A stretch of 64,000 nucleotides of DNA from PALSA-612 sp963776375 (GTDB lineage Bacteria > Actinomycetota > Thermoleophilia > Gaiellales > Gaiellaceae), in contig CAVZMF010000005.1 in NCBI GenBank assembly GCA_963776375.1, positions 868,001 to 932,000 of the forward strand, given 5' to 3'. Positions within the stretch are counted from its first letter, which is position 1, and each line of letters begins with the position of its first letter. The notes below the pieces were generated by a model, which was not told the origin of the DNA, searched no databases, and worked only from the letters and a program-made list of their open reading frames with translations. Below, in pieces: positions 1 to 9,500 of this stretch. The position numbers and the translations under genes are program-made.

Positions 1-2
1 TC

Positions 3-917
3 GCGCCGAATCGACCTGTGCTGCTGGTAGCCGTCACTCTCGCCGGAATTGCTTTCGGCGGAATCAATCCGCCGACGAACGTGATCGTCGCCGGTCGTCT
101 GGCGCGACGCGTCGGCTTCTTTCTCGGTCTCAAGCAGTCGGGAGTACCACTGGGCGGACTCCTTGCCGGCATCGTCCTGCCCCCGGTCGCGCTTGCCTAT
201 GGCTGGCGCGTCTCCGTCGGTCTTGCGTCGGTGCTCTGCGGCCTGGCCGCGGTCGGAGTCCTTCTGATTCGAAACGCGCGTTCACTGGTGCAGCCGGCTG
301 CACCGCACCGGCGAGGGATCGAGCGACGGCAGATCACGGCACTCGGCACGTTCGGCTTTGTGATGGCAGGCAGCCAGTGGGCGTTCCTGACCTATCTCGT
401 GCTCTTCCTGACCGAGGAGCTGCACTTCGGTCTTGCGTTTGCAGGGCTTGCACTCGCTCTTGCTCAGGGCCTTGGCGTATGCGCCCGGCTGATCTGGGGC
501 TGGCTCAGCGACGTATCGGGGAAACGCCTCGAGGTGCTGCTGCTGATGGCCGCCATGCAAATCGTGGCGCTCGAGCTCCTCGCCGTGCTGCCGGTTCAAG
601 CTGCTGTCTGGCCGATGATCGGGCTGGCCGGGTTGAGTGTTGTTGGATGGAACGGGGCGTTCTACGGCCTTGTCGCCGAGACAGCGGGGCCTGGGCGGCT
701 CGGTCAGGCAACCGGACGAGCGCTTGTCCTGATCTTCGCGGGCTCGGTCATCTTCCCACCGCTCCTGGGAGCATTGGTCGACGCAGTCGACTCCTGGCGT
801 CTGCTTTGGGCGTTGTGCGGAGGCCTGGTCGCGATCGCCGCGATCGTGCTCTGGACAGGGCTTCGCGAGTCAACGCAGCCGGTGCTCGCGTCAGCGCCGG
901 CGAATTCCGGCCCTTGA
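3..917 (+). CDS. MFS transporter, 5' end outside the window
   Basis: Integral membrane transporter of the major facilitator superfamily; substrate unknown. The frame is open to the left edge, so the GTG at 18 is probably internal and the N-terminal helices lie upstream. About 300 residues are visible with hydrophobic segments separated by a basic loop around residues 85-105 (RNARSL, HRRGIERRQ), which fits the central cytoplasmic loop between the two six-helix halves. The loop WGWLSDVSGKR near residue 160 resembles the MFS motif-A region. Nothing in the downstream remnants points to a substrate. Family call is firm, function is not. Confidence 0.8.
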   Translation, partial: APNRPVLLVAVTLAGIAFGGINPPTNVIVAGRLARRVGFFLGLKQSGVPLGGLLAGIVLPPVALAYGWRVSVGLASVLCGLAAVGVLLIRNARSLVQPAAPHRRGIERRQITALGTFGFVMAGSQWAFLTYLVLFLTEELHFGLAFAGLALALAQGLGVCARLIWGWLSDVSGKRLEVLLLMAAMQIVALELLAVLPVQAAVWPMIGLAGLSVVGWNGAFYGLVAETAGPGRLGQATGRALVLIFAGSVIFPPLLGALVDAVDSWRLLWALCGGLVAIAAIVLWTGLRESTQPVLASAPANSGP

Positions 918-925
918 GTGTCAAA

Positions 926-1404
926 TCACGCCTGCGCGACGCACGTCGTCGAGTTCCTGGTCTGACTTGCCGAGCTCCGAGCCGTACACTGATGGTTGTG
1001 CTTGCCGAGTTCCGGCCCCGGGTGGCGAATGCGGCCAGGTGTCTCGGAGAGGCGCGGCATCACGTTCTGCATCAGCATGGCCGAGTTTCGGGTGAGGGAC
1101 TCGTACGAGTGTTTTCCTGGCCAGGTACGTCGACCGAGAAGTCCCCCGAGCCCGAAGATCAGCGTCACCACTCGACGCGGCGCTGAGAAGGCGATGTCCT
1201 CGCAGCGGGCGATTCCGGCCGCCGTCTCGACGATCGGCAGGAGACGGATCTGCCCCTCCTCGATCCCGCGCTCCCGCTCGAGCGTGGCTACCAGCGCGTC
1301 GACTCGACCAGCGTGCTCGCGCTCTCGATCTTCGGCAGCATCAGGCAGTCGATCGCCGGCCGGCCCCTGCTCTCCACGGCGAACGAGTCTAAGCTGCCGC
1401 GCAT
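926..1404 (-). pseudogene. HpcH/HpaI (citrate lyase beta-like) aldolase remnant, frameshifted
   Basis: Minus-strand remnant. From the ATG at 1404 the frame reads LMLPKIESASTLVESTRW and then stops near 1290. Shifting frame at that point restores LLPIVETAAGIARCEDIAFS followed by VVTLIFG. These blocks (LPKIES, PIVETAAG, and an IFG strand that normally continues into GxxDL) are characteristic of the HpcH/HpaI aldolase and citrate-lyase-beta family. After about 1110 the reading no longer resembles the family. An intact member has roughly 280-320 residues; fewer than 100 are recognisable here. It lies antisense to and next to another remnant, so this stretch looks like decayed catabolic DNA. Confidence 0.6.
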
Positions 1405-1494
1405 GAACGTGACGCTCCCGCCCGTGGGACTGCGAGAGCAGCTCACGTCAGGCGAAGTCTCCTCTCTCGAGGCGACGGAGGCATCGGGTCGGCG

Positions 1495-1755
1495 CGCGCG
1501 ACCGCACTCGAGGCTGGGCTCGGTGCGCCTGAAGATGTCGCCGCGGCGGCAGCGCGCGTCCGCGTGACAACCGACCTCGCGGAAGTCGAGCACGCGGATC
1601 TCGTCGTCGAGTCGCTGCCCGAGGACGCCGACGTGAAGCAAGCCGTCCTGGCGCCACTCGCGGTCCGCTTCATGGACGCGACCTTCGCTTCCGACACGTC
1701 CTCGCTGTCGGACAGCGGCCTCGCGGACGAGCTCCGTCGCGATAGAAGCTCATGA
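1495..1755 (+). pseudogene. 3-hydroxyacyl-CoA dehydrogenase NAD-domain remnant
   Basis: The frame ending at the TGA at 1753-1755 contains ADLVVESLPEDADVKQAVL and, about 20 residues on, FASDTSSLS. These are the central blocks of the NAD-binding domain of 3-hydroxyacyl-CoA dehydrogenases (usual form ADLVIEAVPE...K, then SNTSSLS). The N-terminal GxGxMG nucleotide loop is absent and the substrate-binding C-terminal domain is missing altogether, so this is a fragment of under 90 residues from a protein of about 280. Its stop overlaps the ATG of the dipeptidase gene at 1752, so the dipeptidase now follows directly on the remnant. Confidence 0.6.
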
Positions 1756-2816
1756 CCATCGCTTCCGACGCCTGGCTCGAGCGCGCCCGCGAGCTCCACG
1801 CCTCTCACCCCGTGGTCGAGGCGCACGGCGACATCCCGATGGACCTCCGTCGACGGAGGCTCGCCGGCGAGGAACGGCCGCTTCGCGACGACCACCTCCG
1901 GCGCTTGCGTGCGGGCGGCGTCCGCGTGGAGTTCATGACGGTCGGGGGCGACATGCTGGTGACGATGGACGGCGACGGTCGGCCCGACCTGCGCGCGTGC
2001 GAGCTGATCGACGACGTCGTCTCGGAAGCGGACGGCTGTCCCGAGCTCCGAGTCGTCCGCACGCTCGAGGACCTCGAAGAGACGCTCGCCGGCGATGCGG
2101 TTGGCATCGTGCTCCACTTCGAGGGCTGCCGGCCGCTGCACGGCCGAGTCGAGCCGGCGCGCACCTTCCACGAGCTCGGCGTGCGCTCGGCGCAGCTCAC
2201 CTGGAATGTCCGCAACGAGCTCGCCGACGGTGTCGCCGAGCAGGAGCCGGGCGGCCTGACCGGCACCGGCCGGGAGATCGTGGCCGAGCTCGAGCGGCTC
2301 GGCATCCTCGTTGACGTCTCCCATCTCGCCGAGCGGGGCTTCTGGGACCTGATGGAGGTCGCTCGACGGCCTGTCGTCGCCTCCCACGCCAACTCGGCGG
2401 CCGTGTGGCCGCATCCGCGCAACCTGACCGACGCGCAGGCCCGCGCCGTCGCCGACAGCGGCGGCTACGTGGGGATCTGCTTCTTCCCCGCCTTCATCGG
2501 CCCGGAGCCGACGCTGGCACGGCTGCTCGACCACGTCGACCATTTCGCGGAACTCGTCGGCTGCGACCACATCGCGGTCGGGCCGGACTACGTCGACTAC
2601 GTGCTCGACCTGATGGTCGCGGACATGACGACGGGCGACGCGCTCGTCGACTACGGAGACTCGTGGCAGTTCCCGGAAGGGCTCCAGTGCGTGGAGACCC
2701 TGCCGGTGTTCACCGCGGGGCTGCTCGAGCGCGGCTACCCGGGGGAGGACGTCGCCAAGATCGTCGGCGGTAACGCCGTCCGCGTCCTGCGGGAACTGCT
2801 CCCGCCGCGCCCCTAG
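1752..2816 (+). CDS. Membrane dipeptidase (peptidase M19, renal dipeptidase family)
   Basis: Zinc-dependent dipeptidase of about 354 residues, the usual family length. The N-terminal metal motif appears as VEAHGDIP near residue 22, where the family has DGHxD with an altered first residue. The glutamate block is VLHFEGC near 120, and later metal/substrate motifs are LVDVSHLAERGFWDLM (about 185-200), VVASHANSAAV (about 210) and AVGPDYVD (about 275, usually GSDFDG). M19 enzymes hydrolyse dipeptides, including D-configured ones, and some remove residues from N-acyl amino acids. The gene sits 11 bp upstream of hyuA and in the same direction, so it probably belongs to the hydantoin operon and could act on an N-carbamoyl or dipeptide-like intermediate. 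ATG start overlaps the stop of the upstream remnant. Confidence 0.85.
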   Translation: MTIASDAWLERARELHASHPVVEAHGDIPMDLRRRRLAGEERPLRDDHLRRLRAGGVRVEFMTVGGDMLVTMDGDGRPDLRACELIDDVVSEADGCPELRVVRTLEDLEETLAGDAVGIVLHFEGCRPLHGRVEPARTFHELGVRSAQLTWNVRNELADGVAEQEPGGLTGTGREIVAELERLGILVDVSHLAERGFWDLMEVARRPVVASHANSAAVWPHPRNLTDAQARAVADSGGYVGICFFPAFIGPEPTLARLLDHVDHFAELVGCDHIAVGPDYVDYVLDLMVADMTTGDALVDYGDSWQFPEGLQCVETLPVFTAGLLERGYPGEDVAKIVGGNAVRVLRELLPPRP

Positions 2817-2827
2817 AATCCGATGCC

Positions 2828-4879
2828 ATGCACGTGGTCGGGGTCGACATCGGCGGCACCTTCACTGACTTCGTCCTCTACGACCCTGACTCCGGAGCCG
2901 TGCAGGTGCACAAGGTGCGCTCCACCCCCGACGAGCCCGAACGCGCGACGGCGGCCGGCCTGACGCAGCTCTGCGAGCGCGGGGGTCTCCGTTCGTCAGA
3001 CGTCGACACCGTCTTCCATGGAACGACGATCGCCACCAACGCGGTGCTCGAGCACGACGGTGCGGTGGCCGGGCTCGTCACGACGAGCGGCTTCCGCGAC
3101 GTCGTCCACATCGGCCGCCACCAGCGGCCGCAGCACTACTCCGTGATGCAGGACATCCCCTGGCAGGCGCGGCCGTTCGTCAAGCGGCGACACCGGAAGG
3201 TCGTGGCCGAGCGGATCGTGCCGCCGGCAGGGGACGTGCTCGAGCCGCTCGACGAGGAGGGTGTGCGCCGCGTGGCGCGCGAGCTGCGCGAGGAGGGCGT
3301 CGAGGCGGTGGCGGTCTGCTTCCTCTTCTCCTACCTCAACCCCGAGCACGAGCGACGCGCCGCACAGATCGTCGCCGAGGAGATCCCCGACGCGTTTGTG
3401 ACCGCGAGCGCGGACATCTTCCCGCAGTTCCGCGAGTTCGAGCGCTTCACGACTGCCTGCATGAACGCGTTCGTCGGGCCGAAGACCGGCCGCTACCTCG
3501 AGCGCCTCGCGGCGGCCGTCGAGGAGCAAGGCGTCCGCGGCGGGCTCCGCGTGATGATGTCCAACGGTGGCGTCGCGAGCGTCCAGGCGGCGGCGGAGAA
3601 GCCGGTCGCCCTGCTCCTGTCGGGCCCGGCCGCCGGCATTCTCGGCGGCTTGTGGGCCGGGCGGCTGTCCGGCCGCGAGCGCCTGATCACGTTCGACATG
3701 GGCGGAACGTCCGCCGACATCGGACTGGTGACGGAGCGCGGGATCAGCGAGGCGTCCGCCCGGGACACCTGGGTGGCCGGGTATCCGCTGCTCGTGCCGA
3801 TGGTCGACGTCCACGCCATCGGCGCCGGCGGGGGCTCGATCGCGTACGTCGACGAGGGCGGCGCCTTCCGCGTCGGCCCGCGCAGCGCGGGCGCCGACCC
3901 CGGCCCGGCCTGCTACGGCCGCGGCGGCGAGCTGCCGACGATCACCGACGCGCACGTCGTGCTCGGGCGGATCGACCCGAGCCGGTTCCTCGGCGGCGAG
4001 ATGCCGCTCGACCGCGAGCTGGCGGTCGCAGCCGTGCAGCGCCTGGCCGACGCCCTCGGCATCGACCTGCTCGAGGCGGCGGAAGGCATCGTGCTCATCG
4101 CCAACGCCGGCATGGCGCGGGCGATCCGCTCGCGGACGATCGAGAAGGGCCACGACCCCCGGGAGTTCACGCTCGTCGCCTTCGGCGGGGCGGGCCCGCT
4201 GCACGCCGCCGAGCTGGCGGAGCTGCTCGAGGTCCCGGAGGTTCTCGTGCCACCCTATCCCGGCATCACCTCGGCGATCGGCCTGCTGGCGAGCGACCTG
4301 AAGTACGATCAGATGCGCACCGTGTTCATGGTCGAGGGCGCCGTCGACGTCGATCGACTGAACCGGGACCTGGCGGAGCTCGAGGCCGAGCTGCGGAAGC
4401 AGCTCCTCGAAGACGGGATCCCGAAGGAGGAGATCGTCGTCAGCCGCTCGCTCGACTGCCGCTACGTGGGCCAGGGTTACGAGCTCCGGGTTCCACTCGG
4501 TGCCGACGGGTACGCGGACTCGGCGCTCGACGAGTTCCACCGTCTCCACGAGCAGGAGTACGGCCACGCGTTCCGCGACCCCATCGAGATCGTCAACCTG
4601 CGCGTCACGGCGATCGGGAGGCGGCCGACGCTGGGCGGGGCTCTCGCCGTCGGCGGCGGCTCGCTCGACGAGGCGCTCCTCGGCGAGGGCGAGGGCGTGT
4701 TCCGGCAGAACGGCCGCCTGGCTCCCATCAGGGCGATCCATCTCGAGCGGGCCAAGCTCCCGATCGACGAGCCCATCCAGGGGCCGGCGGTGATCTTCCA
4801 GCGAGACACGACCACGATCGTCCCCCCCGGCTGGACGGCGCGGGCCGAAGCCTCCGGGAACCTGCGGCTGTCGCGATGA
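2828..4879 (+). CDS. hyuA: N-methylhydantoinase A / 5-oxoprolinase subunit A family (HyuA)
   Basis: ATP-dependent hydantoinase large subunit, 683 residues, full length. The N-terminal acetate-kinase-like fold begins VGVDIGGTFTDFVLYD with the GGTFTD phosphate loop at residues 9-14. The second nucleotide block is FDMGGTSADIG (about 290-300), followed by GAGGGSIAYVD. The C-terminal domain ends with GPAVIFQRDTTTIVPPG. HyuA and HyuB together hydrolyse hydantoin-type or 5-oxoproline rings using ATP; the exact substrate cannot be read from sequence. Its stop overlaps the hyuB start (ATGA at 4876-4879), so the two are translationally coupled. Confidence 0.92.
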   Translation: MHVVGVDIGGTFTDFVLYDPDSGAVQVHKVRSTPDEPERATAAGLTQLCERGGLRSSDVDTVFHGTTIATNAVLEHDGAVAGLVTTSGFRDVVHIGRHQRPQHYSVMQDIPWQARPFVKRRHRKVVAERIVPPAGDVLEPLDEEGVRRVARELREEGVEAVAVCFLFSYLNPEHERRAAQIVAEEIPDAFVTASADIFPQFREFERFTTACMNAFVGPKTGRYLERLAAAVEEQGVRGGLRVMMSNGGVASVQAAAEKPVALLLSGPAAGILGGLWAGRLSGRERLITFDMGGTSADIGLVTERGISEASARDTWVAGYPLLVPMVDVHAIGAGGGSIAYVDEGGAFRVGPRSAGADPGPACYGRGGELPTITDAHVVLGRIDPSRFLGGEMPLDRELAVAAVQRLADALGIDLLEAAEGIVLIANAGMARAIRSRTIEKGHDPREFTLVAFGGAGPLHAAELAELLEVPEVLVPPYPGITSAIGLLASDLKYDQMRTVFMVEGAVDVDRLNRDLAELEAELRKQLLEDGIPKEEIVVSRSLDCRYVGQGYELRVPLGADGYADSALDEFHRLHEQEYGHAFRDPIEIVNLRVTAIGRRPTLGGALAVGGGSLDEALLGEGEGVFRQNGRLAPIRAIHLERAKLPIDEPIQGPAVIFQRDTTTIVPPGWTARAEASGNLRLSR

Positions 4880-6573
4880 GCACGGGAACCCGCACCGATC
4901 CGACCACGACCTGGGTGATCGCCGGGGCGCTCGACTCGATCGCCGTCGAGATGGGGCACAAGCTCGCGCGCATGTCCTACTCCTCGATCATCCGCGAGTC
5001 GGAGGACTTCGGCTGCGTCGTCTGCGACGAGCAGGGCAGGCAGCTGTGCGAGTCGTCGCAGTCGACGCCGCTCCAGTCCGGCCCGATCCCCGGCTACGTG
5101 CGAGGGATCAACCGCCGTTTCGCCGAGCTCGGCGACGAGTGGCGGCCTGGCGACGTCGTGATCCACAACCACGCGTACTACGGCTCGTCGCACCAGCCCG
5201 ACGTGGGCTTCTGCGTCCCGATCTTCTACCGCGGCGAGCTGGTCGGCTTCTCGACCACGACCGCCCACCACCTCGATCTCGGGGCGCTCTCGCCGGGAAG
5301 CTGCGGGATCGTCGACGCCGGCGACGCCTACGCAGAGGGACTGCAGTTCAACGCGATCAAGATCGAGGAGGAGGGGCGTCGCAACGAGTGGATCTGGCGC
5401 ATCATCCGCGACAACGTCCGCGCCGAGCACCTGGTCGTCGGCGACATGGAGGCGCAGGTGGCGGCCGCGAAGATCGGCGCCGAGCGGTACTGCGACCTGC
5501 TGGACCGGCACGGGCTGGAGACGGTTCGCGCCGCGAGCGAGGACCTCATGGACTACTCGGAGCGGATGATGCGGCGGGAGATCGAGCAGCTCCCCGACGG
5601 CCGGTACGAGGCCGAGGGAAGGCTCGACGGCTATCCGGACCATCCCGACCCCGCGTACAGCGGGCTCGTGATCAAGGTGGCCGTCACGGTCGAGGGATCG
5701 GACATCAATGTCGACCTGACCGGCACCTCGGCCCAGGTCGACCTGCCGATCAACATGCCGTTCGAGGGCACGGTCGACATCGCCGTCTGGGTCACGCTGC
5801 GGTCGATCCTTCTCGACACGGCGACGCACGACCCCGTGCCGACCAACTCCGGACTGTTTCGGCCGGTGACGATCACCGCGCCGGAAGGCTGCATGGCCAA
5901 CCCGACCTTCCCCGCGCCCACGATCGCCCGCTTCTGCGGCGGGAACATCGTCGCGGACGCCCTGATGCGGGCGCTCGCGGGAGTCGTGCCGGAGCGCGTC
6001 GGCGCGGGCGTGGGCAACCTCAAGGTCACCGCGTTCTCCGGCCTCCTCCGTGACGGCCGGCACTGGGTCTACATGGACATCATGGAGGGAAGCTACGGCG
6101 GCCGTTACGGCAAGGACGGGCTCGATGCGGTCGACACGCTCTACGCGAACACGCGCAACAACCCGATCGAGGACATCGAATCGCATTACCCGCTGCGGCT
6201 GACGCGCTACGAGCTGGTGGAGGACGGCGCCGGTGCCGGCCGCTGGCGCGGCGGCCTCGGGTCGATCCGCGAGTTCGTGTTCATCGAGCCGACGGGCTAC
6301 TCCGTCGAGGGCGACGGCTCCGTGTACGCGCCGCCCGGCCTCTTCGGTGGTGGGGAGGGCACCCGGGGAGCCGTGATCCTGAACCGCGGCACCGACCGCG
6401 AAGTCGAGCTCCCGTCAAAGTTCCCGTACCGGAAGTCGGCGGCCGGAGAGCGCTTGTGCCTGATCGGCCCGTGTGGGGGCGGCTACGGCGACCCGGCGGA
6501 GCGCGACCCGGACGCCGTGCGCGAGGACGTTCTGGACGGGTTCGTGGGTGAGGACGCGGCCCGCGCGAGCTAG
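4876..6573 (+). CDS. hyuB: N-methylhydantoinase B / 5-oxoprolinase subunit B family (HyuB)
   Basis: 565 residues starting at the ATG that overlaps the hyuA stop. The frame stays open far upstream, but that part is antiparallel coding noise inside hyuA; homology starts at WVIAGALDSIAVEMG. Family motifs present: YSSIIRESEDFG (about 35-46), IHNHAYYG.SHQPD, DLTGTSAQVDLPIN, FCGGN and NTRNNPIEDIE, and the C-terminal GGYGDPAERDP. It is the partner of the HyuA just upstream. Its TAG stop shares the bases CTAG (6570-6573) with the stop of the convergent fused hydantoinase gene, leaving no space for a terminator. Confidence 0.92.
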   Translation: MSTGTRTDPTTTWVIAGALDSIAVEMGHKLARMSYSSIIRESEDFGCVVCDEQGRQLCESSQSTPLQSGPIPGYVRGINRRFAELGDEWRPGDVVIHNHAYYGSSHQPDVGFCVPIFYRGELVGFSTTTAHHLDLGALSPGSCGIVDAGDAYAEGLQFNAIKIEEEGRRNEWIWRIIRDNVRAEHLVVGDMEAQVAAAKIGAERYCDLLDRHGLETVRAASEDLMDYSERMMRREIEQLPDGRYEAEGRLDGYPDHPDPAYSGLVIKVAVTVEGSDINVDLTGTSAQVDLPINMPFEGTVDIAVWVTLRSILLDTATHDPVPTNSGLFRPVTITAPEGCMANPTFPAPTIARFCGGNIVADALMRALAGVVPERVGAGVGNLKVTAFSGLLRDGRHWVYMDIMEGSYGGRYGKDGLDAVDTLYANTRNNPIEDIESHYPLRLTRYELVEDGAGAGRWRGGLGSIREFVFIEPTGYSVEGDGSVYAPPGLFGGGEGTRGAVILNRGTDREVELPSKFPYRKSAAGERLCLIGPCGGGYGDPAERDPDAVREDVLDGFVGEDAARAS

Positions 6574-9500
6574 CCGTCGACGACGGCCGGCATCACGCCC
6601 CGGCGCAGCGCCTCCGTCTCTTCGAGGTCGAGCGTCATCGTGTCAGGGTCGATCGCGACGCGGTAGACCTCGAGCGCCTGCTCCACGCTCGTGAAGCCGT
6701 CGAGCACGTCGTCGAGGACGAGCTTCGGGTCGCGCTCGACCGGATCGCCGTAACCGCCCGAGTTCGGCACAGTGATCTCGATCGCCTCTCCCGCGAGGAG
6801 GCGCTGGTTCGTGAACTTCGACGGCCAGCTCTCCTCGCCGGGCGTGTCCGGGTTCTTGCGGAGCGTCGCCGTCTGGCCCGGATGACCGCCGAAGATCCCC
6901 CAGGGCGGATCGCCGAAGAAGCGGTCTCCCTCGCACGCGACGATCGTGTCCACGAGGAACCGGTTGACGCGGACGATGCCGATGCCGCCCCGCCACTTCC
7001 CGGGAGCGGCGTAGACGTCCCGGAGCTCGTACCGCTCCGTGCGCATCGGGAATCGCCACTCGAGCTCCTCGATCGGGTTGTTGCGGGTGTTCGCAATCAG
7101 CGAATCCACGGAATCCCAGCCGTCCTTGCCGAACCGCCCGCCGTGCGAACCCTCGTTCACCTCCAGGTAGATCCAGTACTCGTCCGTCTCGGGCTGGAAG
7201 CCGCTGTAGGAGAGGAACGTGGTCGACGCCGAGTTGCCGGCGGTGATCTTCTCCGGGATCACAGGTGCGAGAGCCTGGAGCGTGAAGTCGGCCATCCGCT
7301 GTACCTGGCAGAAGCGGGCCTTGGTCGCGCGCGGGAACGTGGGGTTGAAGATCGAGCCCTTGGGCGCGATCACGCGGACCGGCCGGAGCATCCCCTCGTT
7401 CTGGGGTACGAAGACGTCGTAGGTCGCCTCGTCGAGGAAGATCGTCCGCACGATGTACGTGGCCGCGCTGACCACGGCGCCCTCGTAGGGGCTGTTGAAC
7501 GCCGTCTCCACTTCGCCGCTCGACCCGGTGACGTCGATCGTGAGCTCGTCGCCCTCGATCAACACCTTCACCTTCACCGGCAAGAGGACACCGCGGTTCT
7601 TGCCGTCGTCGTCCAGGTAGCCGATCTCGGCCTCGTATGTCCCGTCGGGCACCGCGGCGATCTCCTTGCGCAACATCCGCTCCGAGTAGTCCAGCCAGTC
7701 GGACGCAGCGCCGAGGACGGTCTCCTTGCCGTAGCGCGCGACGAGGTCGAGCAGGCGCCGCCTGCCCAGCTCGCAGGCGGCGATCATTGCCTCGATGTCG
7801 CCGCGGTTGTGGCTCGGCGTGCGGACGTTCGTGAGCAGCATGCGCCAGGCGGACTCGTTCCGGACACCCTGGTCAGAGAGCTTCACCGCGTCCCAGATCT
7901 GGCCCTCGGCCCACATGTCGACGAGGTCGATGGCCATGCCCGGGTAGGCGCCGCCGATGTCGAGAAGGTGCGCCGACGCGCCCGAGAAGGCGATCAGCTC
8001 GCCTTCCCAGAAGATCGGAAGGACGATGCCGATGTCCGGCGAGTGGGTCGCGCCCTTGTAGGGGTGGTTGTGGGCGATGATGTCGCCCTCCCGGACGGCG
8101 CCGTCCAGCTCGCGGACGACCCCTTTGACGATCTTCGGCATCGCGCCCATGAACATCGGCGTCGAGTCGGACTCCGCGAGCTCGTTGCCCTCGGCGTCGA
8201 AGAGGCCGGCGCCGAGGTCCTCGGACTCCCTGATGATCGACGAATAGGAGATTCGGAAGAGCAGCGCGCCCATCTCCTTGGCGATCGACTGCAGCGCTCC
8301 CCCGATCACCCGCATCAGGACCGGCGTCGCGAGCGCCTGCTCGGCGGCGACGGCGGTCTCCCGGCGCGTGCAGTCCACGACGATGTTGCCGTGACGGTCG
8401 ATCTCGGCGGAGAGCCCTGGCGGGATCACGGTCGTCGAGTCGTACTGCTCGATGATCGCGGGGCCGCTGATCGACTGCCCCGCGCGCAGCGACGTGCGCT
8501 CGTAGAACGGCGTCAGAATGGACTCGGGCCGGCCGCCGACCTCGAAGACGGCCTCGCGCTCGAACGTCGCCGTCGCCGGGCCGTCCGCGGCCTCGATCTC
8601 CGGCCATTCGAGTGCTGGGACCAGCCCGACCCCGACGACCCTCACGTTGACGATGTCGATCTCGGCGTCGAAGCGGTGGCCGTACTCGCGCTCGTGCGCG
8701 AGATGGAAGGCATCCGCGGCGCGGGCGATCCAGGCGTCGTCGATCGCGCCTGGGGGCGCCTCGAAACGCACCTCGTACCCCTGGCCCGCGTAGCGGCAGT
8801 CGGCGAACCGGGTGACGAGGGCCTGGTCGCCGGTGTAGCCGTCCTCGTCGAGCTTGCGAGCCGCCTGTTCCTCGAGCTCGGCGTACGTCTGCGCCAGCCG
8901 GTCGCGGTCGAGGGCCTGGAGGGGCTGCATCGTCGTGGCGACGAACTCGTGGACGACGTCGGTCGCGAGCAGCCCGGTCGCCGACGTGATCCCCGGGTGC
9001 GGCGGGACGAGCACGCGCGGGATGTCGAGCTCGAGCGCGATGTCGCAGGCGAACAGCGGGCCCGCGCCGCCGGCCGCGACGAGGGTGAAGTCGCGCGGGT
9101 CGTAGCCTCGGCGGACCGAGTTCAGCTCCATCGCCTGCGTCATGCCGAACTTCTGGATCTGCAGCACGCCGAGTGCCGCCTCGGCGGTCGTGACTCCGAG
9201 CCTGTCCGCAACCTTGCGCATCATCTTCTCGGCCAGCTCGGGGTCGAGCCTCATCTGGCCGCCCAGGAGCCCTTCCGGCCGCAGGCGCCCGAGGAGGAGC
9301 TGCGCGTCGGTCGAGGTCGGCTCGTCGCCTCCGCGCCCGTAGCAGGCGGGCCCCGGGTCGGCGCCGGCCGATTGCGGGCCGACGCGGAAGACGCCGCCTC
9401 CGTCGACGTACGCGATCGAGCCGCCGCCGGCCCCGATCGTGTCGACGTCCACCATCGGCACCATCGCCTGGTAGCCCGCGACCGTCGTGTCGACGAGATG

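Noticed and set aside
2996..4741. 581-codon open frame antisense to hyuA
   Set aside because: No recognisable domain, low-complexity composition, and full overlap with a well-supported HyuA gene.
3652..4875. Upstream extension of hyuB into hyuA
   Set aside because: The extension is arginine-rich out-of-frame reading of hyuA. HyuB homology starts at the ATG at 4876, which overlaps the hyuA stop.
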